The notes below the pieces were generated by a model, which had not been told where the DNA came from, made no database searches, and saw only the letters and a list, made by a program, of their open reading frames with translations. A stretch of DNA of 64,000 nucleotides from Ottowia beijingensis (GTDB lineage: Bacteria > Pseudomonadota > Gammaproteobacteria > Burkholderiales > Burkholderiaceae_C): NCBI RefSeq assembly GCF_013423955.1, contig NZ_JACCKX010000001.1, positions 744,001 to 808,000 of the forward strand. Reading direction: 5' to 3'. This document shows, piece after piece, positions 32,869 to 43,323 of the stretch. Both the position numbers and the translations under genes were made by a program. Within the stretch, counting starts at the first letter, position 1. Every line of letters begins with the position of its first letter.

Positions 32869-33734
32869 AACAACTCTCCTTTAAGAAACAGATCGGCCTC
32901 ACGCGAGACGGCACGCAGCACGTCGCGGTTGAAGAAGTCCTGAACGGGCAGATCGGCCAGCACGCGGCCCTGCTCCAGATACACCACGCGCCGCGCCAGC
33001 CGCTTGACCTGGCCCAGGTTGTGGCTGGCGAACACCATGGTCAGCGGCGCGGCGCCGGTCTCGGCGGGCGCACCGGTGAACTCCTGCATCAGCGCCTCGA
33101 CTTCGTGCTTGGCGTGCGGGTCGAGGCTGGCCGTGGGCTCGTCCAGCAGCAGCAGCTGCGGGCGCTGCGCCCAGGCACGCGCCAGTGCCACGCGCTGCTG
33201 CTGCCCGCCCGAGAGGCCGCGCGCGCTGCGCTCGGCCAGCGGCGCCAGCTGCACGCGCTCCAGCGCCTGCAGGGCGCGCGCCTTGGCGTCGGCCCAGGGC
33301 ACGCCGCGCAGCCACAGGCCGATGGCGATGTTGCGCTGCACCGTGGTGCGCAGCATCCACGGGCGCTGGAACAGCATGGCCTGCGCCGCGCGCGGCGGCG
33401 CCTGCAACTGGCCAGCGCTGGTGGCGATGAGGCCGTGCACCGCGCGCAGCAGCGTGCTCTTGCCGCAGCCGTTGCCGCCGATCAGCGCCACGCTTTCGCC
33501 GGGGGCGATGTGCAGCGTCACGCCGCGCAGCGCGTGCACGGCGCCGAAGTGCACGCTGACGTCGTGCAGGGCGATCAACCGCGTTGCGCCCCTGCCGCGC
33601 TGGGGGCCGGTGGGGGTGCGGGCTGCACCGCCTCTGCGTGCATGGGGTGCGGCGCCCATCCCGACCTTCCCCGGCGGGGAAGGCGCCAACCCGGCCTCGC
33701 CCGGTTCGCGGGCCGTCGGCAGATCGCGCTTCAT
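32865..33734 (-). CDS. tupC: Tungstate ABC transporter ATPase TupC
   Basis: A 289-aa ATPase. An unusual N-terminal extension of about 50 residues, rich in Pro/Gly/Arg, precedes the ABC fold. Walker A is GGNGCGKSTLLRAVHG, signature LSGGQQQRVALARAW, Walker B LLLLDEPTASLDP and switch His VFASHNLGQVKRL. ATG 33734 overlaps the tupB stop (ATGA). A later start is possible if the extension is not translated. Confidence 0.9.
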   Translation of the reverse strand: MKRDLPTAREPGEAGLAPSPPGKVGMGAAPHARRGGAARTPTGPQRGRGATRLIALHDVSVHFGAVHALRGVTLHIAPGESVALIGGNGCGKSTLLRAVHGLIATSAGQLQAPPRAAQAMLFQRPWMLRTTVQRNIAIGLWLRGVPWADAKARALQALERVQLAPLAERSARGLSGGQQQRVALARAWAQRPQLLLLDEPTASLDPHAKHEVEALMQEFTGAPAETGAAPLTMVFASHNLGQVKRLARRVVYLEQGRVLADLPVQDFFNRDVLRAVSREADLFLKGELL

Positions 33735-34471
33735 GTGGCCACCAGCCCGCGCGTGGCGGCCGTGGTGATGCCGTCCACGCGCTCGCGCCAGCCGCGCACC
33801 ACGGCGATCAGCGCGTTCAGGATCAGCACCACGGCCAGCAGCACGATGCCGAGGCCCAGCGCCAGCGGCAGATCGCCCTTGCTGGTTTCCAGCGCGATGG
33901 CGGTGGTCATCACGCGCGTGAAGCCGTCGATGTTGCCGCCGACGATCATCACGGCGCCCACCTCGGACACGGCACGGCCGAAGGCGGCCATCAGCACCGT
34001 CAGCAGCGCGTAGCGCTCGTCCCAGGCCAGCAGCAGCCCGCGCAGGAAGCGGCCCGCGCCCAGCGAAGCCAGTTGCTCGCCGTGCTGCACGTCGGCGTCT
34101 TCCACCGTCTGGCGCGTCAGCGCCGTGACCACCGGCACCACCAGCACCACCTGCGCCACCACCATGGCCTGAAAGGTGAACATCCAGCCCAGAAACCCCA
34201 GCGGCCCGCTGCGCGACAGCAGCAGGTACACCAGCAGCCCCACCACCACCGAGGGCAGCGCCAGCAGCGTGTTCAGCACCGTCAGCACCGCGCCGCGGCC
34301 GCGAAAGCGCGTCACCCCCAGCCACGCACCCGCCGCCAGCCCCAGCCCATAGGCAATGGCGCAGGCGGTGGCGCTCACGGCCAGCGAGCGGGCCACGATG
34401 GTCCACAGGCCAGGGTCGAAGTTGGTGATGAGGGCCAGCGCAGTGCGCGCGCTGTCGGCAAAGGTGTTCAC
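33731..34471 (-). CDS. tupB: Tungstate ABC transporter permease TupB
   Basis: A 246-aa permease with about six membrane helices. Family features include ARSLAVSATACAIAYGLGLA, LLALPSVVVGLLVYLLLSRS and the coupling-loop/TupB signature AFGRAVSEVGAVMIVGGNID. It is first in tupBCA-modA-like. A CTATG-N10-CATAG dyad lies about 63 bp upstream of ATG 34471. Confidence 0.92.
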   Translation of the reverse strand: MNTFADSARTALALITNFDPGLWTIVARSLAVSATACAIAYGLGLAAGAWLGVTRFRGRGAVLTVLNTLLALPSVVVGLLVYLLLSRSGPLGFLGWMFTFQAMVVAQVVLVVPVVTALTRQTVEDADVQHGEQLASLGAGRFLRGLLLAWDERYALLTVLMAAFGRAVSEVGAVMIVGGNIDGFTRVMTTAIALETSKGDLPLALGLGIVLLAVVLILNALIAVVRGWRERVDGITTAATRGLVAT

Positions 34472-34524
34472 GGCGGCGCCGATGCTAAACGCTGGCGCAA
34501 TGCCCGAGTATTGGGGATGGAGAG

Positions 34525-34544
34525 CTATGCAAATGATTGCATAG
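34525..34544 (-). promoter_or_regulatory. Palindromic operator upstream of tupBCA
   Basis: CTATGCAA-ATGA-TTGCATAG, a perfect 8-bp dyad in the divergent gap between tupB and the HTH-PBP regulator. It shares CTATG-N10-CATAG with the aor operator at 26632-26655. Confidence 0.7.
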
Positions 34545-34588
34545 GACGGCGCGTCCGATGAATGGCATGAACATCCGCCGACCTCGTT

Positions 34589-34650
34589 GCTACTTGATCA
34601 ATAGCTACCGGCGCCGACTGGATGGGCGCCGGAGGCCGAATTGAGCTCAA
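34589..34650. repeat. Dispersed repeat, copy in tup-regulator gap
   Basis: TTGATCAATAGCTACCGGCG followed by GGGCGCCGGAGGCC and TTGAGCTC. It is a diverged member of the TAGCTGC...GGGCGC intergenic repeat family. Confidence 0.5.
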
Positions 34651-34705
34651 TCGGCCGCCCGCGGTCATCGGCGGCGCACGACCCCGGATCGGGCACACTC
34701 GCGGG

Positions 34706-35848
34706 GTGCATCACATTGGTCTTTCCTATTCACTCGACGCCGACAGCGCCGAGCCGCTGATCCGCAACCCGCTCATCGACCTGCTGCAGGCCGTGCGCGC
34801 CAGCGGCTCCATCTCGGGTGCCGCCAAGCTGCTGGATCTGTCGTACCGCCATGTGTGGGGCGAACTCAAGCGCTGGGAGCAGACCCTGGCCCACCCGCTG
34901 GTGCTGTGGGAGAAGGGCCGCCCGGCCCGGCTGACGGCCTTCGCCGACAAGCTGCTGTGGTCCGAGCGGCAGGCACAGGCGCGGCTGGCGCCGCAGATCG
35001 ACGCGCTGCGCGCCGAGCTGCAGCGCACCTTCGCGGTCGCCTTCGACGACCAGGCGCACGTGCTGACCTTCTACGCCAGCCACGACGATGCGCTGACCGC
35101 GTTGCGCGGCCACACCGCCAGCCTGCCGGGCAGCCCGCGCCTGCACCTGGACATCCGCTTCGTCGGCAGCGTGGACGCGATCCAGGCGCTGAACGAAGGG
35201 CGCTGCATCATGGCCGGCTTTCATACCCGCCGCGCGCCGCCCGAGGGCTCGCTGGCCGAGCGCACCTACAAGCCCCTGCTGCGGCCGGGCCAGCACAAGA
35301 TCATCGGCTTCGCCACCCGCACCCAGGGCCTGATGGTGCGGCCGGGCAACCCGCGCGGCATCAGCGGCCTGCACGACCTGACGCGCGCCAACCTGCGCTA
35401 CGTGAACCGCGCGCTCGGCACGGGCACGCGGGTGCTGTTCGACGAACTGCTGGCCGAGGCCGGCATCGCCCCCGAGCAGCTGCGCGGCTACGAGCAGACC
35501 GAGCCCTCGCACGCCGCCGTGGCGCAGGCCGTGCTGGCCGGGCAGGCCGATGCCGGCCTGGGCATCGAGGCCACGGCGCGCGGGCGCGGGCTGGACTTCG
35601 TGCCCCTGGTGACCGAGGACTACCACTTGGTGTGCCTGCAGTCGGCACTCGACGAGCCGCCCGTGACGGCCCTGCGCGACGTGCTGGCCAGCCCCGGCTG
35701 GCGCGCCAGCCTGGCCGCGCTGCCGGGCTACGTGCCCTCGCACAGCGGCCAGGTGCGGGCCATGACGCAGGTGCTGCCGTGGTGGCGCTTCGCCCGGCCC
35801 AAGGCCGCCGGCCGGCGCGCCGGCACGGCGCAACCGCCGCCCGCCTAG
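34706..35848 (+). CDS. ModE-like HTH fused to a substrate-binding (PBP-like) domain, candidate tungstate regulator
   Basis: About 380 aa. The N-terminal LysR/ModE-type winged helix is LLQAVRASGSISGAAKLLDL with SYRHVWGELKRWEQ (residues about 22-60). A periplasmic-binding-protein-like domain (about 110-350) includes GTGTRVLFDELLAEAGIAPE and QAVLAGQADAGLGIEATARG. Family members bind a molybdate/tungstate-type ligand or a small molecule in the cytoplasm. It is divergent from tupBCA over a perfect dyad. I choose GTG 34706 because the upstream codons cover the repeat. It is the natural candidate reader of the CTATG-N10-CATAG sites. Confidence 0.8.
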   Translation: MHHIGLSYSLDADSAEPLIRNPLIDLLQAVRASGSISGAAKLLDLSYRHVWGELKRWEQTLAHPLVLWEKGRPARLTAFADKLLWSERQAQARLAPQIDALRAELQRTFAVAFDDQAHVLTFYASHDDALTALRGHTASLPGSPRLHLDIRFVGSVDAIQALNEGRCIMAGFHTRRAPPEGSLAERTYKPLLRPGQHKIIGFATRTQGLMVRPGNPRGISGLHDLTRANLRYVNRALGTGTRVLFDELLAEAGIAPEQLRGYEQTEPSHAAVAQAVLAGQADAGLGIEATARGRGLDFVPLVTEDYHLVCLQSALDEPPVTALRDVLASPGWRASLAALPGYVPSHSGQVRAMTQVLPWWRFARPKAAGRRAGTAQPPPA

Positions 35849-35984
35849 GGAAAGCCTCGTTCCGGCGCCCGCGGCCCGGTCATTACAATCGCTCACTTTT
35901 GCTGCGCGGCGCCGTGTCGATCCTCGGTGGCCGCGCCTGCTGTCGCGCCGCACAAGGCGCGCCGCCGCCGATACGGAGACCCCG

Positions 35985-36605
35985 ATGCAAGCGCTGCTCA
36001 AAATCTCACGGGCCATCGACTGGCTCAATGCTCAGGTGGGCAAGGTCGTCATCTGGCTCATCTTTGCCGCCACCCTGATCAGCGCGCTCAACGCCGTGGT
36101 GCGCAAGGTGTTCAACTACAGCTCCAACGCCTACCTCGAGGTGCAGTGGTACCTGTTCGCCTGGGCCTTCCTGGTGGCCGCCGGCTACACGCTGCTGCAC
36201 CGCGAGCACGTGCGCATCGACGTGCTGAACAGCCGCCTGCCCAAGAAAGCGCAGGTGTGGATCGACATCATCGGCTTCGCCTTCTTCCTCACGCCGCTGT
36301 GCCTGCTGGTGCTGTGGCTGGGCGTGCCCATGCTGATCGACAAGTACGCCTCCGGCGAGGTGTCGCCCAACACGGGCGGCCTGATCCGCTGGCCGGTGTG
36401 GCTGGCGCTGCCGGTCGGCTTCGGGCTGCTGCTGCTGCAGGGCTGGTCGGAGCTGATCAAGCGCATCGCCTTCCTGCGTGGCCAGGGTCCCGACCCGATG
36501 GGCCGCCTGACCGACCAGAGCGCCGAAGCCGACCTGGCCGAGGCGCTGCGCAAGCAGGCCGAGGCCGAGGCCGCCGCCCCGAACCCCGCGCCCGCGGCCC
36601 GCTGA
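35985..36605 (+). CDS. TRAP transporter small permease (second system)
   Basis: A 206-aa protein with four membrane segments. Motifs ALNAVVRKVFNYSSNAYLEV and AAGYTLLHREHVRIDVLNSR identify the DctQ family. A charged Ala/Glu-rich tail (residues 165-206) extends into the cytoplasm and is longer than usual. It is followed 19 bp later by the large subunit. Confidence 0.92.
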   Translation: MQALLKISRAIDWLNAQVGKVVIWLIFAATLISALNAVVRKVFNYSSNAYLEVQWYLFAWAFLVAAGYTLLHREHVRIDVLNSRLPKKAQVWIDIIGFAFFLTPLCLLVLWLGVPMLIDKYASGEVSPNTGGLIRWPVWLALPVGFGLLLLQGWSELIKRIAFLRGQGPDPMGRLTDQSAEADLAEALRKQAEAEAAAPNPAPAAR

Positions 36606-36624
36606 TCACCAGAAGGCACGCAGC

Positions 36625-38549
36625 ATGGAGTTCCTCACCGCCAACTACGCCCCCATCATGTTCGTGGGGCTGATCTTCTTCCTGATCCTGGGCTTTCCGG
36701 TCGCCTTCAGCCTGGGCGCCTGCGGACTGTTCTTCGGCTTCCTGGGCATCGAGCTGGGCATCTTCCCATCGTCCATCATGGCCTGGCTGCCGCAGCGGCT
36801 GATCGGCATCATGGCCAACGACACGCTGCTGGCCGTGCCCTTCTTCACCTTCATGGGCCTGGTGCTGGAGCGCAGCGGCATGGCCGAGGACCTGCTCGAC
36901 TCGGTGGGCCAGGTGTTCGGCCCGATGCGCGGCGGCCTGGCGCTGGCGGTGATCTTCGTCGGCGCGCTGCTGGCGGCCACCACCGGCGTGGTGGCGGCGT
37001 CGGTCATCTCCATGGGCCTGATCTCGCTGCCCATCATGCTGCGCTACGGCTACAGCCGGCCGCTGACCAGCGGCGTCATCGCCGCCTCGGGCACGCTGGC
37101 ACAGATCATCCCGCCCTCGCTGGTGCTGATCATCATGGCCGACCAGCTCGGCCGCAGCGTGGGCGACATGTACAAGGGCGCCTTCGTGCCGGCCTTCATG
37201 CTGGTGGGCATGTACGTGCTCTACATCGTGCTGCTGGCCATCTTCAGGCCCAGCATGGTGCCGGCGCTGCCGCCCGAGGCGCGCACCTTCCGCGAGCCCA
37301 ACGGCAAGAGCGGCCACCAGTCGCTGCTGGTGGTGGCCGTGGTGTCGGCGCTGGTGTCGATCTTCCTGGCGCGCCACATGGCCGACGTGCACACCTGGTG
37401 GGAGGGCAAGCTGGTCGAATCCGTGCCGACCGACGAGAAGATCGTCGTCGCCATGTGCGGCGGCGTGTTCGTGGCCTGGCTCATCGCCGTGGTCAACCGC
37501 TTCCTCAAGCTGGGCCTGCTGTCCAAGCTGGCCGAGCGCGTGACCTTCGTGCTGATCCCGCCGCTGCTGCTGATCTTCCTGGTGCTGGGCACCATCTTCC
37601 TGGGCGTGGCCACGCCCACCGAGGGCGGCGCCATGGGCGCGGTGGGCGCGCTCATCATGGCCTGGCTGCGCGGCCGCATGAGCTGGTCGCTGCTGAAGCA
37701 GGCGCTGGCGGCCACCACCAAGCTGGCCTCGTTCGTGATGTTCATCCTGATCGGTGCCACCGTGTTCAGCATGGTGTTCCAGGCCGCCGACGGCCCGAAA
37801 TGGGTGGAGCACCTGCTGGCCGACCTGCCGGGCGGCCAGGTGGGTTTCCTGATCCTGGTGAACGTCATGATCTTCTTCCTGGCGTTCTTCCTCGACTACT
37901 TCGAGCTGTCCTTCATCGTGGTGCCGCTGCTCGCCCCGGTGGCCGACAAGCTGGGGATCGACCTGATCTGGTTCGGCGTGCTGCTGGCGGTGAACATGCA
38001 GACCTCGTTCCTGCACCCGCCGTTCGGCTTCGCGCTGTTCTTCCTGCGCTCGGTCGCACCCGACAAGCCCTATGTCGACAAGGTGACCGGCAAGGTGATG
38101 GACCCGGTGACCACGATGCAGATCTACAAGGGCGCCATCCCGTTCCTGTTCATCCAGCTGGTGATGGTGAGCGTGCTGATCGCCTTCCCGCAACTGGTCA
38201 CGGGCAGCCTGGACAAGAAAGTGCAGGTCGACATGGACGCCATCGGCGCGCAGATGCGCGAGAGCTGGGTTCCGGCGCCGGCTACGGTGGCGCAGAAGCG
38301 GCCGGCGGCAGCGACTGGAGCAGCGGCTCGGCCTGGGGTGACGGCGGCAGCGAAAGCGGTGCGGCCAAGCCCGAAGGCGCCGACGCCGGCTGGGGCAACG
38401 ATTCCGCCTGGGGCGACGAGTCGTCGGCAACCGAGCCGGCGACCCCGGGCTCTGAAGCCGCGCCGGCGGCCCCGGCCGCCCCTGCCACGGAGGGCTACGG
38501 CGCCGACGACCCCATGAAGGCGATGCAGGATGCGCTGAAGACGCAGTGA
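36625..38549 (+). CDS. TRAP transporter large permease with acidic Gly/Ser tail, one frameshift
   Basis: About 641 aa, longer than the standard 430-aa DctM. It begins MEFLTANYAPIMFVGLIFFL. LAATTGVVAASVISMGLISL, GTLAQIIPPSLVLIIMADQL and PTEGGAMGAVGALIMAWL mark the two DctM halves. NMQTSFLHPPFGFALFFL marks the distal membrane motif. Insertions between helices explain part of the length. After a 1-bp loss near 38266 the tail continues as GGSDWSSGSAWGDGG and AGWGNDSAWGDESS, ending DPMKAMQDALKTQ. That tail reads as coding only in the corrected frame. Confidence 0.9.
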
Positions 38550-38624
38550 AGCGCCGCACGGCGGTGCGGGCCCGGCGTCCGCACCGCCGCTGAAAGCATC
38601 CCCGGGGGACCTTCCAGATTTTTT

Positions 38625-38720
38625 GCCCCATGACAAACGGCTTTTGCGCCCGATCATCGGGCGCAAGCAGCTCTCTTTTTCATACTGCTTTGTGGCGCTC
38701 AATGGCTATCGCCTGATTTT
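38625..38720. repeat. Dispersed repeat downstream of TRAP large permease
   Basis: Carries GGGCGCAAGCAGCTCTC (reverse complement GAGAGCTGCTTGCGCCC), the family core, plus flanking blocks shared with the modB-modC gap. Confidence 0.55.
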
Positions 38721-38779
38721 GCTCATGGCATGGCGCAGGAACCGTACCGAAGGCCGGCGCGCACCAGCCGCCAGCCAAG

Positions 38780-38808
38780 AAAAAGCCGCTCTCGATGAGC
38801 GGCTTTTT
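38780..38808. terminator. Bidirectional terminator between convergent TRAP genes
   Basis: AAAAAGCCGCTC-TCGAT-GAGCGGCTTTTT: a 7-bp GC-rich stem flanked by A and T runs, placed between the plus-strand permease end and the minus-strand dctP end. It can work in both directions. Confidence 0.9.
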
Positions 38809-38838
38809 CGTTCCGGGCGCATCGCCCGGCGGCGGGCG

Positions 38839-39919
38839 TCAGATTTTGACGCTGTTCATGTACTGGTTGTACGGGAACTCCGAGAAACGGTTCCACAGGA
38901 TCTGGTCGCGCTGGAAGGCGCGCATGTCCTGGTGGATCTTCTTGAACTCGGCCGACTTGGCGTCGTTCTCGGCAAAGGCTTCCATGGAGGCCTTGAAGCC
39001 CGCATCCATCACCGCCTTGGGGAACAGCGTCAGCTTGGTGCCGCTGGCCACCAGGCGCTTGAGCGCCTGCGGGTTCTGCGCGCCGTACTTGGAGGTCATG
39101 TCGGCGGCGGCCACCTTCATGGCCGCATCCAGGATGGCCTTGTTCTCGGCCGACAGCGTGTTGTACTTCTTGACGTTGACGAAGAACTCCAGATCGGCAC
39201 CGCCCTCCCACCAGCCGGGGTAGTAGTAGTACGGCGCGACCTTGTTGAAGCCCAGCTTCTCGTCGTCGTACGGGCCGACGAATTCCACCGCGTCCAGCGT
39301 GCCCTTTTCCAGCGCCTGGTACACGTCGCCGGCAGGCATGGACTGCGCCACCACGCCCAGCTTGGCCATGGCCTCGCCGAAGATGCCGCCGCCCAGGCGC
39401 ATCTTCAGGCCCTTCAGGTCGCCGGGGGTCTTGATTTCCTTGCGATACCAGCCGCCCATCTGGGTGGTGGTGTTGCCGCCGCTGGCGGTCTTGAAGTTGT
39501 ACTTGGCGAAGAACGCATCCAGCAGCTTGCGGCCGTTGCCATGGTCCTTCCAGGCGTTCATCTGCAGCGTCGTCGGGCCGAAGGGCACGGCGCAGCTCAG
39601 CGAGAAGATCGGGTCCTTGCCGGCGAAGTAGTAGGCGGCGGACTGGGCCATCTCGATGGTGTCCTTCTCCAGCGCGTCGACCACGCCGAAGGCGGGCATC
39701 AGTTCACCCGCGGGGTGCACCGACACCTCGAACTTGCCGCCCGACAGCGCCTTGACGGTCTGCGACATCTTCTCGGCGCTGCCGAAGATCGTGTCCAGCG
39801 ACTTGGGAAGCTCGAGGCCAGGCGCCAGCGCACGGCCGGCTGCGCGTGCACGGCAGGGCCACGCCGGCGGCCAGAACCCCGGCAATGCCGGCGCGCTTGA
39901 TGAGGGAACGACGATCCAT
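38839..39919 (-). CDS. TRAP transporter solute-binding protein (second system), two frameshifts
   Basis: About 360 aa DctP-family protein. The start MDRRSLIKRAGIAGVLAAGV is a twin-arginine-like leader. Frames change twice in 39830-39870, and the corrected order is leader, AVHAQPAVRWRLASSFP, KSLDTIFGSAEKMSQTVKAL. Later motifs are VHPAGELMPAFGVVDALE and FVGPYDDEKLGFNKVAPYYY, resembling binding proteins for alpha-keto acids. It is convergent with its likely permease genes, which is a less common arrangement. Confidence 0.88.
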
Positions 39920-40028
39920 GGATGAATACTCCTTGATTGACATTGAGAACACGGAAGTGTAACGGCCGGTTTATCGGCACGGACTAGGGATTCACCTGTC
40001 CGCGGCCGCGAAGCCGTGAACAAGTCGG

Positions 40029-41935
40029 TCAGGCGACGATCTTCAGCGCCGGGGATGCCGCGCTGGCCAGTTCGCCGAAGCGCTGGCGCACCGACGCCTC
40101 GATGCCGGCGGCGTCCAGCCCCTGCAGGCTGAGCAGGCGCGCCGGATCGCCGTGCTCGATGAACTCGTCGGGCAGGCCCAGCTGCAGCAAGGGCTTGACG
40201 ACGCCGGCTGCGGCCAGCGCCTCGGCCACGGCGCTGCCGGCGCCGCCCATGACGGCGCCCTCTTCCAGCGTGACCAGGGCCTCGTGGCCGGCGGCCACCT
40301 GCAGCAGCAGCTCGGTATCCAGCGGCTTGGCCCAGCGCATGTTGACCACGGTGGCGCCCAGGCGCTCGGCGGCCTGCAGCGCCGGGTACAGCAGCGGGCC
40401 GAAGGCCAGGATGGCGATGCGCTGGCCGGTACGGCGAATCTCGCCCTTGCCAAAGGCAGCGCCGACAGGTCTTGCAGCGGCTCGGCGCCCACGCCGGCGC
40501 CGCGCGGGTAGCGCACCGCCACGGCGTGGTCTTGCGCGAACGCCGTGCTCAGCAGCTGGCGGCATTCGCGCTCGTCGGCGGGGCAGGCCACGCTGACGTT
40601 GGGAATGCAGCGCAGGTAGGCAATGTCGTAGTTGCCGGCGTGCGTGGCACCGTCGGCGCCCACCAGGCCGGCGCGGTCGAGGGCCAGCACCATGGGCAGC
40701 TTCTGGATCGCCACGTCGTGGATCAGCTGGTCGTAGGCGCGCTGCAGGAAGGTGGAATAGATGGCCACCACCGGCTTCAGCCCTTCGCAGGCCAGGCCGG
40801 CGGCAAAGGTCACGGCGTGCTGCTCGGCGATGCCGACGTCGTAGTAGCGATCCGGAAAGCGCTTGTGGAACTCGACCATGCCCGAGCCTTCGCGCATGGC
40901 GGGCGTGATGCCGACCAGGCGCTGGTCGTGCTCGGCCATGTCGCACAGCCACTGGCCGAACACCTGCGTGAAGGTGGGCTTGGGCGGCGTGGCGGGCTTG
41001 ACCAGGCCCACGGCCGGGTCGAACTTGCCGGGGCCGTGGTAGGCCACCGGGTCGGCCTCGGCCAGCTTGTAGCCCTGGCCTTTCTTGGTCACCACGTGAA
41101 GGAACTGCGGGCCTTCCTGCTTGGCCATGCGGTCGCGGATGTTCTCCAGCGTGGGGATGAGCGAATCCAGGTCGTGCCCGTCGATGGGGCCGATGTAGTT
41201 GAAGCCGAACTTCTCGAACAGCGTGGCCGGCACCACCATGCCCTTGGCGCCCTGCTCGATGCGCTTGGCCAGCTCGAACAGCGGCGGCACCGGGCCCAGC
41301 ACGGTGCGGCCCACGTTCTTGGCGGCGGCGTAGAAGCCGCCGCTCATCAGCTGCGCCAGGTAGCGGTTGAGCGCGCCGACGGGCGGGCTGATGCTCATGT
41401 CGTTGTCGTTCAGCACCAGCAGCAGGCGCGCATCGCGCTCCACGCCGGCGTTGTTCAGCGCCTCGAAGGCCATGCCGGCGGTCATGGCGCCGTCGCCGAT
41501 GATGGCCACGGCCTTGCGGTCCTCGCCCTTCTGGCGCGCGGCCAGGGCCATGCCCAGCGCGGCGGAGATGCTGGTGGACGAATGCGCGGTGCCGAAGGTG
41601 TCGTACTCGCTCTCGTCGCGGCGCGGAAAGCCCGAGATGCCACCCAGCTGGCGCAGCGTGGGCATGCGCTCGCGCCGGCCGGTCAGGATCTTGTGCGGGT
41701 AGGTCTGGTGGCCCACGTCCCACACCAGGCGGTCCTGCGGTGTGTTGAAGACGTAGTGCAGTGCGATGGTCAGCTCCACCGTGCCCAGGTTGGAGCTGAG
41801 GTGGCCGCCGGTCTTGGCCACGTTCTGCAGCACGCATTCGCGCAGTTCGTCGGCCAGCCCTTTCAGCTGCGTGCGCGGCAGGCGGCGCAGCTCGGCGGGG
41901 TCGTGGATGGAGTCGAGAAGGTTCGTGGAAGCCAT
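40029..41935 (-). CDS. dxs: 1-deoxy-D-xylulose-5-phosphate synthase, one frameshift
   Basis: About 635 aa thiamine-diphosphate enzyme making DXP from pyruvate and glyceraldehyde-3-phosphate, the first step of the MEP isoprenoid pathway. TPP-binding [19 protein letters not shown] with NDNDMSIS (residues about 150-185) and the transketolase-like [20 protein letters not shown] are clear. A 1-bp indel near 40450 shifts the last 140 residues to [20 protein letters not shown]. It is 1 bp from ispA, forming an xseB-ispA-dxs operon, a standard order in this group. Confidence 0.95.
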
Positions 41936-41936
41936 G

Positions 41937-42860
41937 TCAGTTCTTGCGGTTCACCACCAGATCGGCCAGTGCGCGCAGGCGCGAGACGTCGCGCAGGCCG
42001 CTGGCATCGAGCGCGCCATGGGCCTGGGCGCGCAGTTCGTCGGCCAGGGCCTGCGACGCGGCCAGCCCCAGCAGTGACACGTAGGTGGGTTTGTCGGCGG
42101 CAGCGTCCTTGCCCGCCGTCTTGCCCAGGGCGGCGGAATCGGCGGTGACGTCGAGGATGTCGTCCACCACCTGAAACGCCAGGCCGATGGCGGCGCCGTA
42201 GTCGTCCAGCGCCTTGCGCGCGGCCGTCGGCACATCGGACGCGCAGGCCGCGCCCATGCGCACGCTGCCCTGCAGCAGCGCGCCGGTCTTCAGGCGGTGC
42301 ATGGCGCGCAGTTCGGGCTCGGCCAGCGGCTTGCCGACGCTGGCCAGGTCGATGGCCTGCCCGCCGGCCATGCCGTGGGCCCCGGCGGCGCACGCCAGCA
42401 GGCGGCACAGATCGGCCTGCATGGCGGGCGGCACCGCGTCGCCCTCGGGCGTGAGCAGTTCGAACGCCAGCGCCTGCAGGGCATCGCCTGCCAGCAGCGC
42501 GGTGGCTTCACCAAACTGCACATGCACCGTGGGCTTGCCGCGGCGCAGCACGTCGTTGTCCATGCAAGGCATGTCGTCGTGCACCAGCGAATAGGCGTGG
42601 ATCAACTCCGCCGCGCAGGCGGCGCGCAGGGCCGCCTCGGCATGGCCCTGCACCGCCTCGGCGGCAGCCAGCACCAGCAACGGGCGCAGGCGCTTGCCGC
42701 CGTCCAGCACGGCGTAGCGCATGGCCTCGCCCAAGCCGGCCGGGGTGCTGGCGGGCACCCAGTCCGACAGGGCCTGCTCGACACGCGCGCCCTGCGCTGC
42801 CATCCAGGCCGAAAAATCCGTCACGCTCGATGCTGATCCGTTCAAAACCACCCCGTTCAT
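41937..42860 (-). CDS. ispA: Polyprenyl (farnesyl) diphosphate synthase
   Basis: A 307-aa trans-prenyltransferase. The first aspartate-rich motif [12 protein letters not shown] (residues about 95-106) and the second [10 protein letters not shown] (about 235) bind Mg-diphosphate. [17 protein letters not shown] binds IPP. ATG 42860 overlaps the xseB stop (ATGA). An upstream ATG at 42872 is possible but less consistent with that overlap. Confidence 0.95.
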   Translation of the reverse strand: MNGVVLNGSASSVTDFSAWMAAQGARVEQALSDWVPASTPAGLGEAMRYAVLDGGKRLRPLLVLAAAEAVQGHAEAALRAACAAELIHAYSLVHDDMPCMDNDVLRRGKPTVHVQFGEATALLAGDALQALAFELLTPEGDAVPPAMQADLCRLLACAAGAHGMAGGQAIDLASVGKPLAEPELRAMHRLKTGALLQGSVRMGAACASDVPTAARKALDDYGAAIGLAFQVVDDILDVTADSAALGKTAGKDAAADKPTYVSLLGLAASQALADELRAQAHGALDASGLRDVSRLRALADLVVNRKN

Positions 42861-43096
42861 TCCGCCGTCCACGGCTTGATGGCGCCGCTGTCGTCGAGCA
42901 CCTTGACCTGGTCTTCCACCGCCTGCAGGCGGTCGCGGCAGTAGCGCAGCAGCTCGGTGCCGCGCTGGTACTGGCCCAGCAACTCCTCCAGCGGCAACTG
43001 GCCCGACTCCAGGCCGGCCACCAGCTGCTCGAGCTGCTGCACGGCATCGCCATAGCTGGCGGGCGCGGCGGGGGTGGCGGGTGCTTTTCGGGACAT
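42857..43096 (-). CDS. xseB: Exodeoxyribonuclease VII small subunit
   Basis: A 79-aa coiled-coil protein. [20 protein letters not shown] and [20 protein letters not shown] are the standard XseB helices. The start is [10 protein letters not shown] at 43096; an ATG three codons upstream also exists. It partners XseA (not in the window) to degrade single-stranded DNA. Confidence 0.93.
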   Translation of the reverse strand: MSRKAPATPAAPASYGDAVQQLEQLVAGLESGQLPLEELLGQYQRGTELLRYCRDRLQAVEDQVKVLDDSGAIKPWTAE

Positions 43097-43323
43097 GGCG
43101 GGCAAAGGTGCCTATTTTAGGTGCGCCCCCGCCACACCGCGGGCAAAGCGCACAGAACGCGGCCCCGGACTACAGGCTTGAAAACTGCACAACCACCCTC
43201 ATCCGGGTAAAATAAAAGGTTCCCTTGGCCTCAAAAACCACTGGGTTCGCGCGCCCAATATCCTCGGATGCCAAAGCGCTTACTTCCTGCCCCTTCATAG
43301 GGGAGTCTTTGGATCGGAACACC

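Noticed and set aside
32865..34406. Apparent TupB-TupC fusion frame
   Set aside because: The upstream part is an alternate-frame translation of tupB; tupB and tupC have their own frames with an ATGA overlap.
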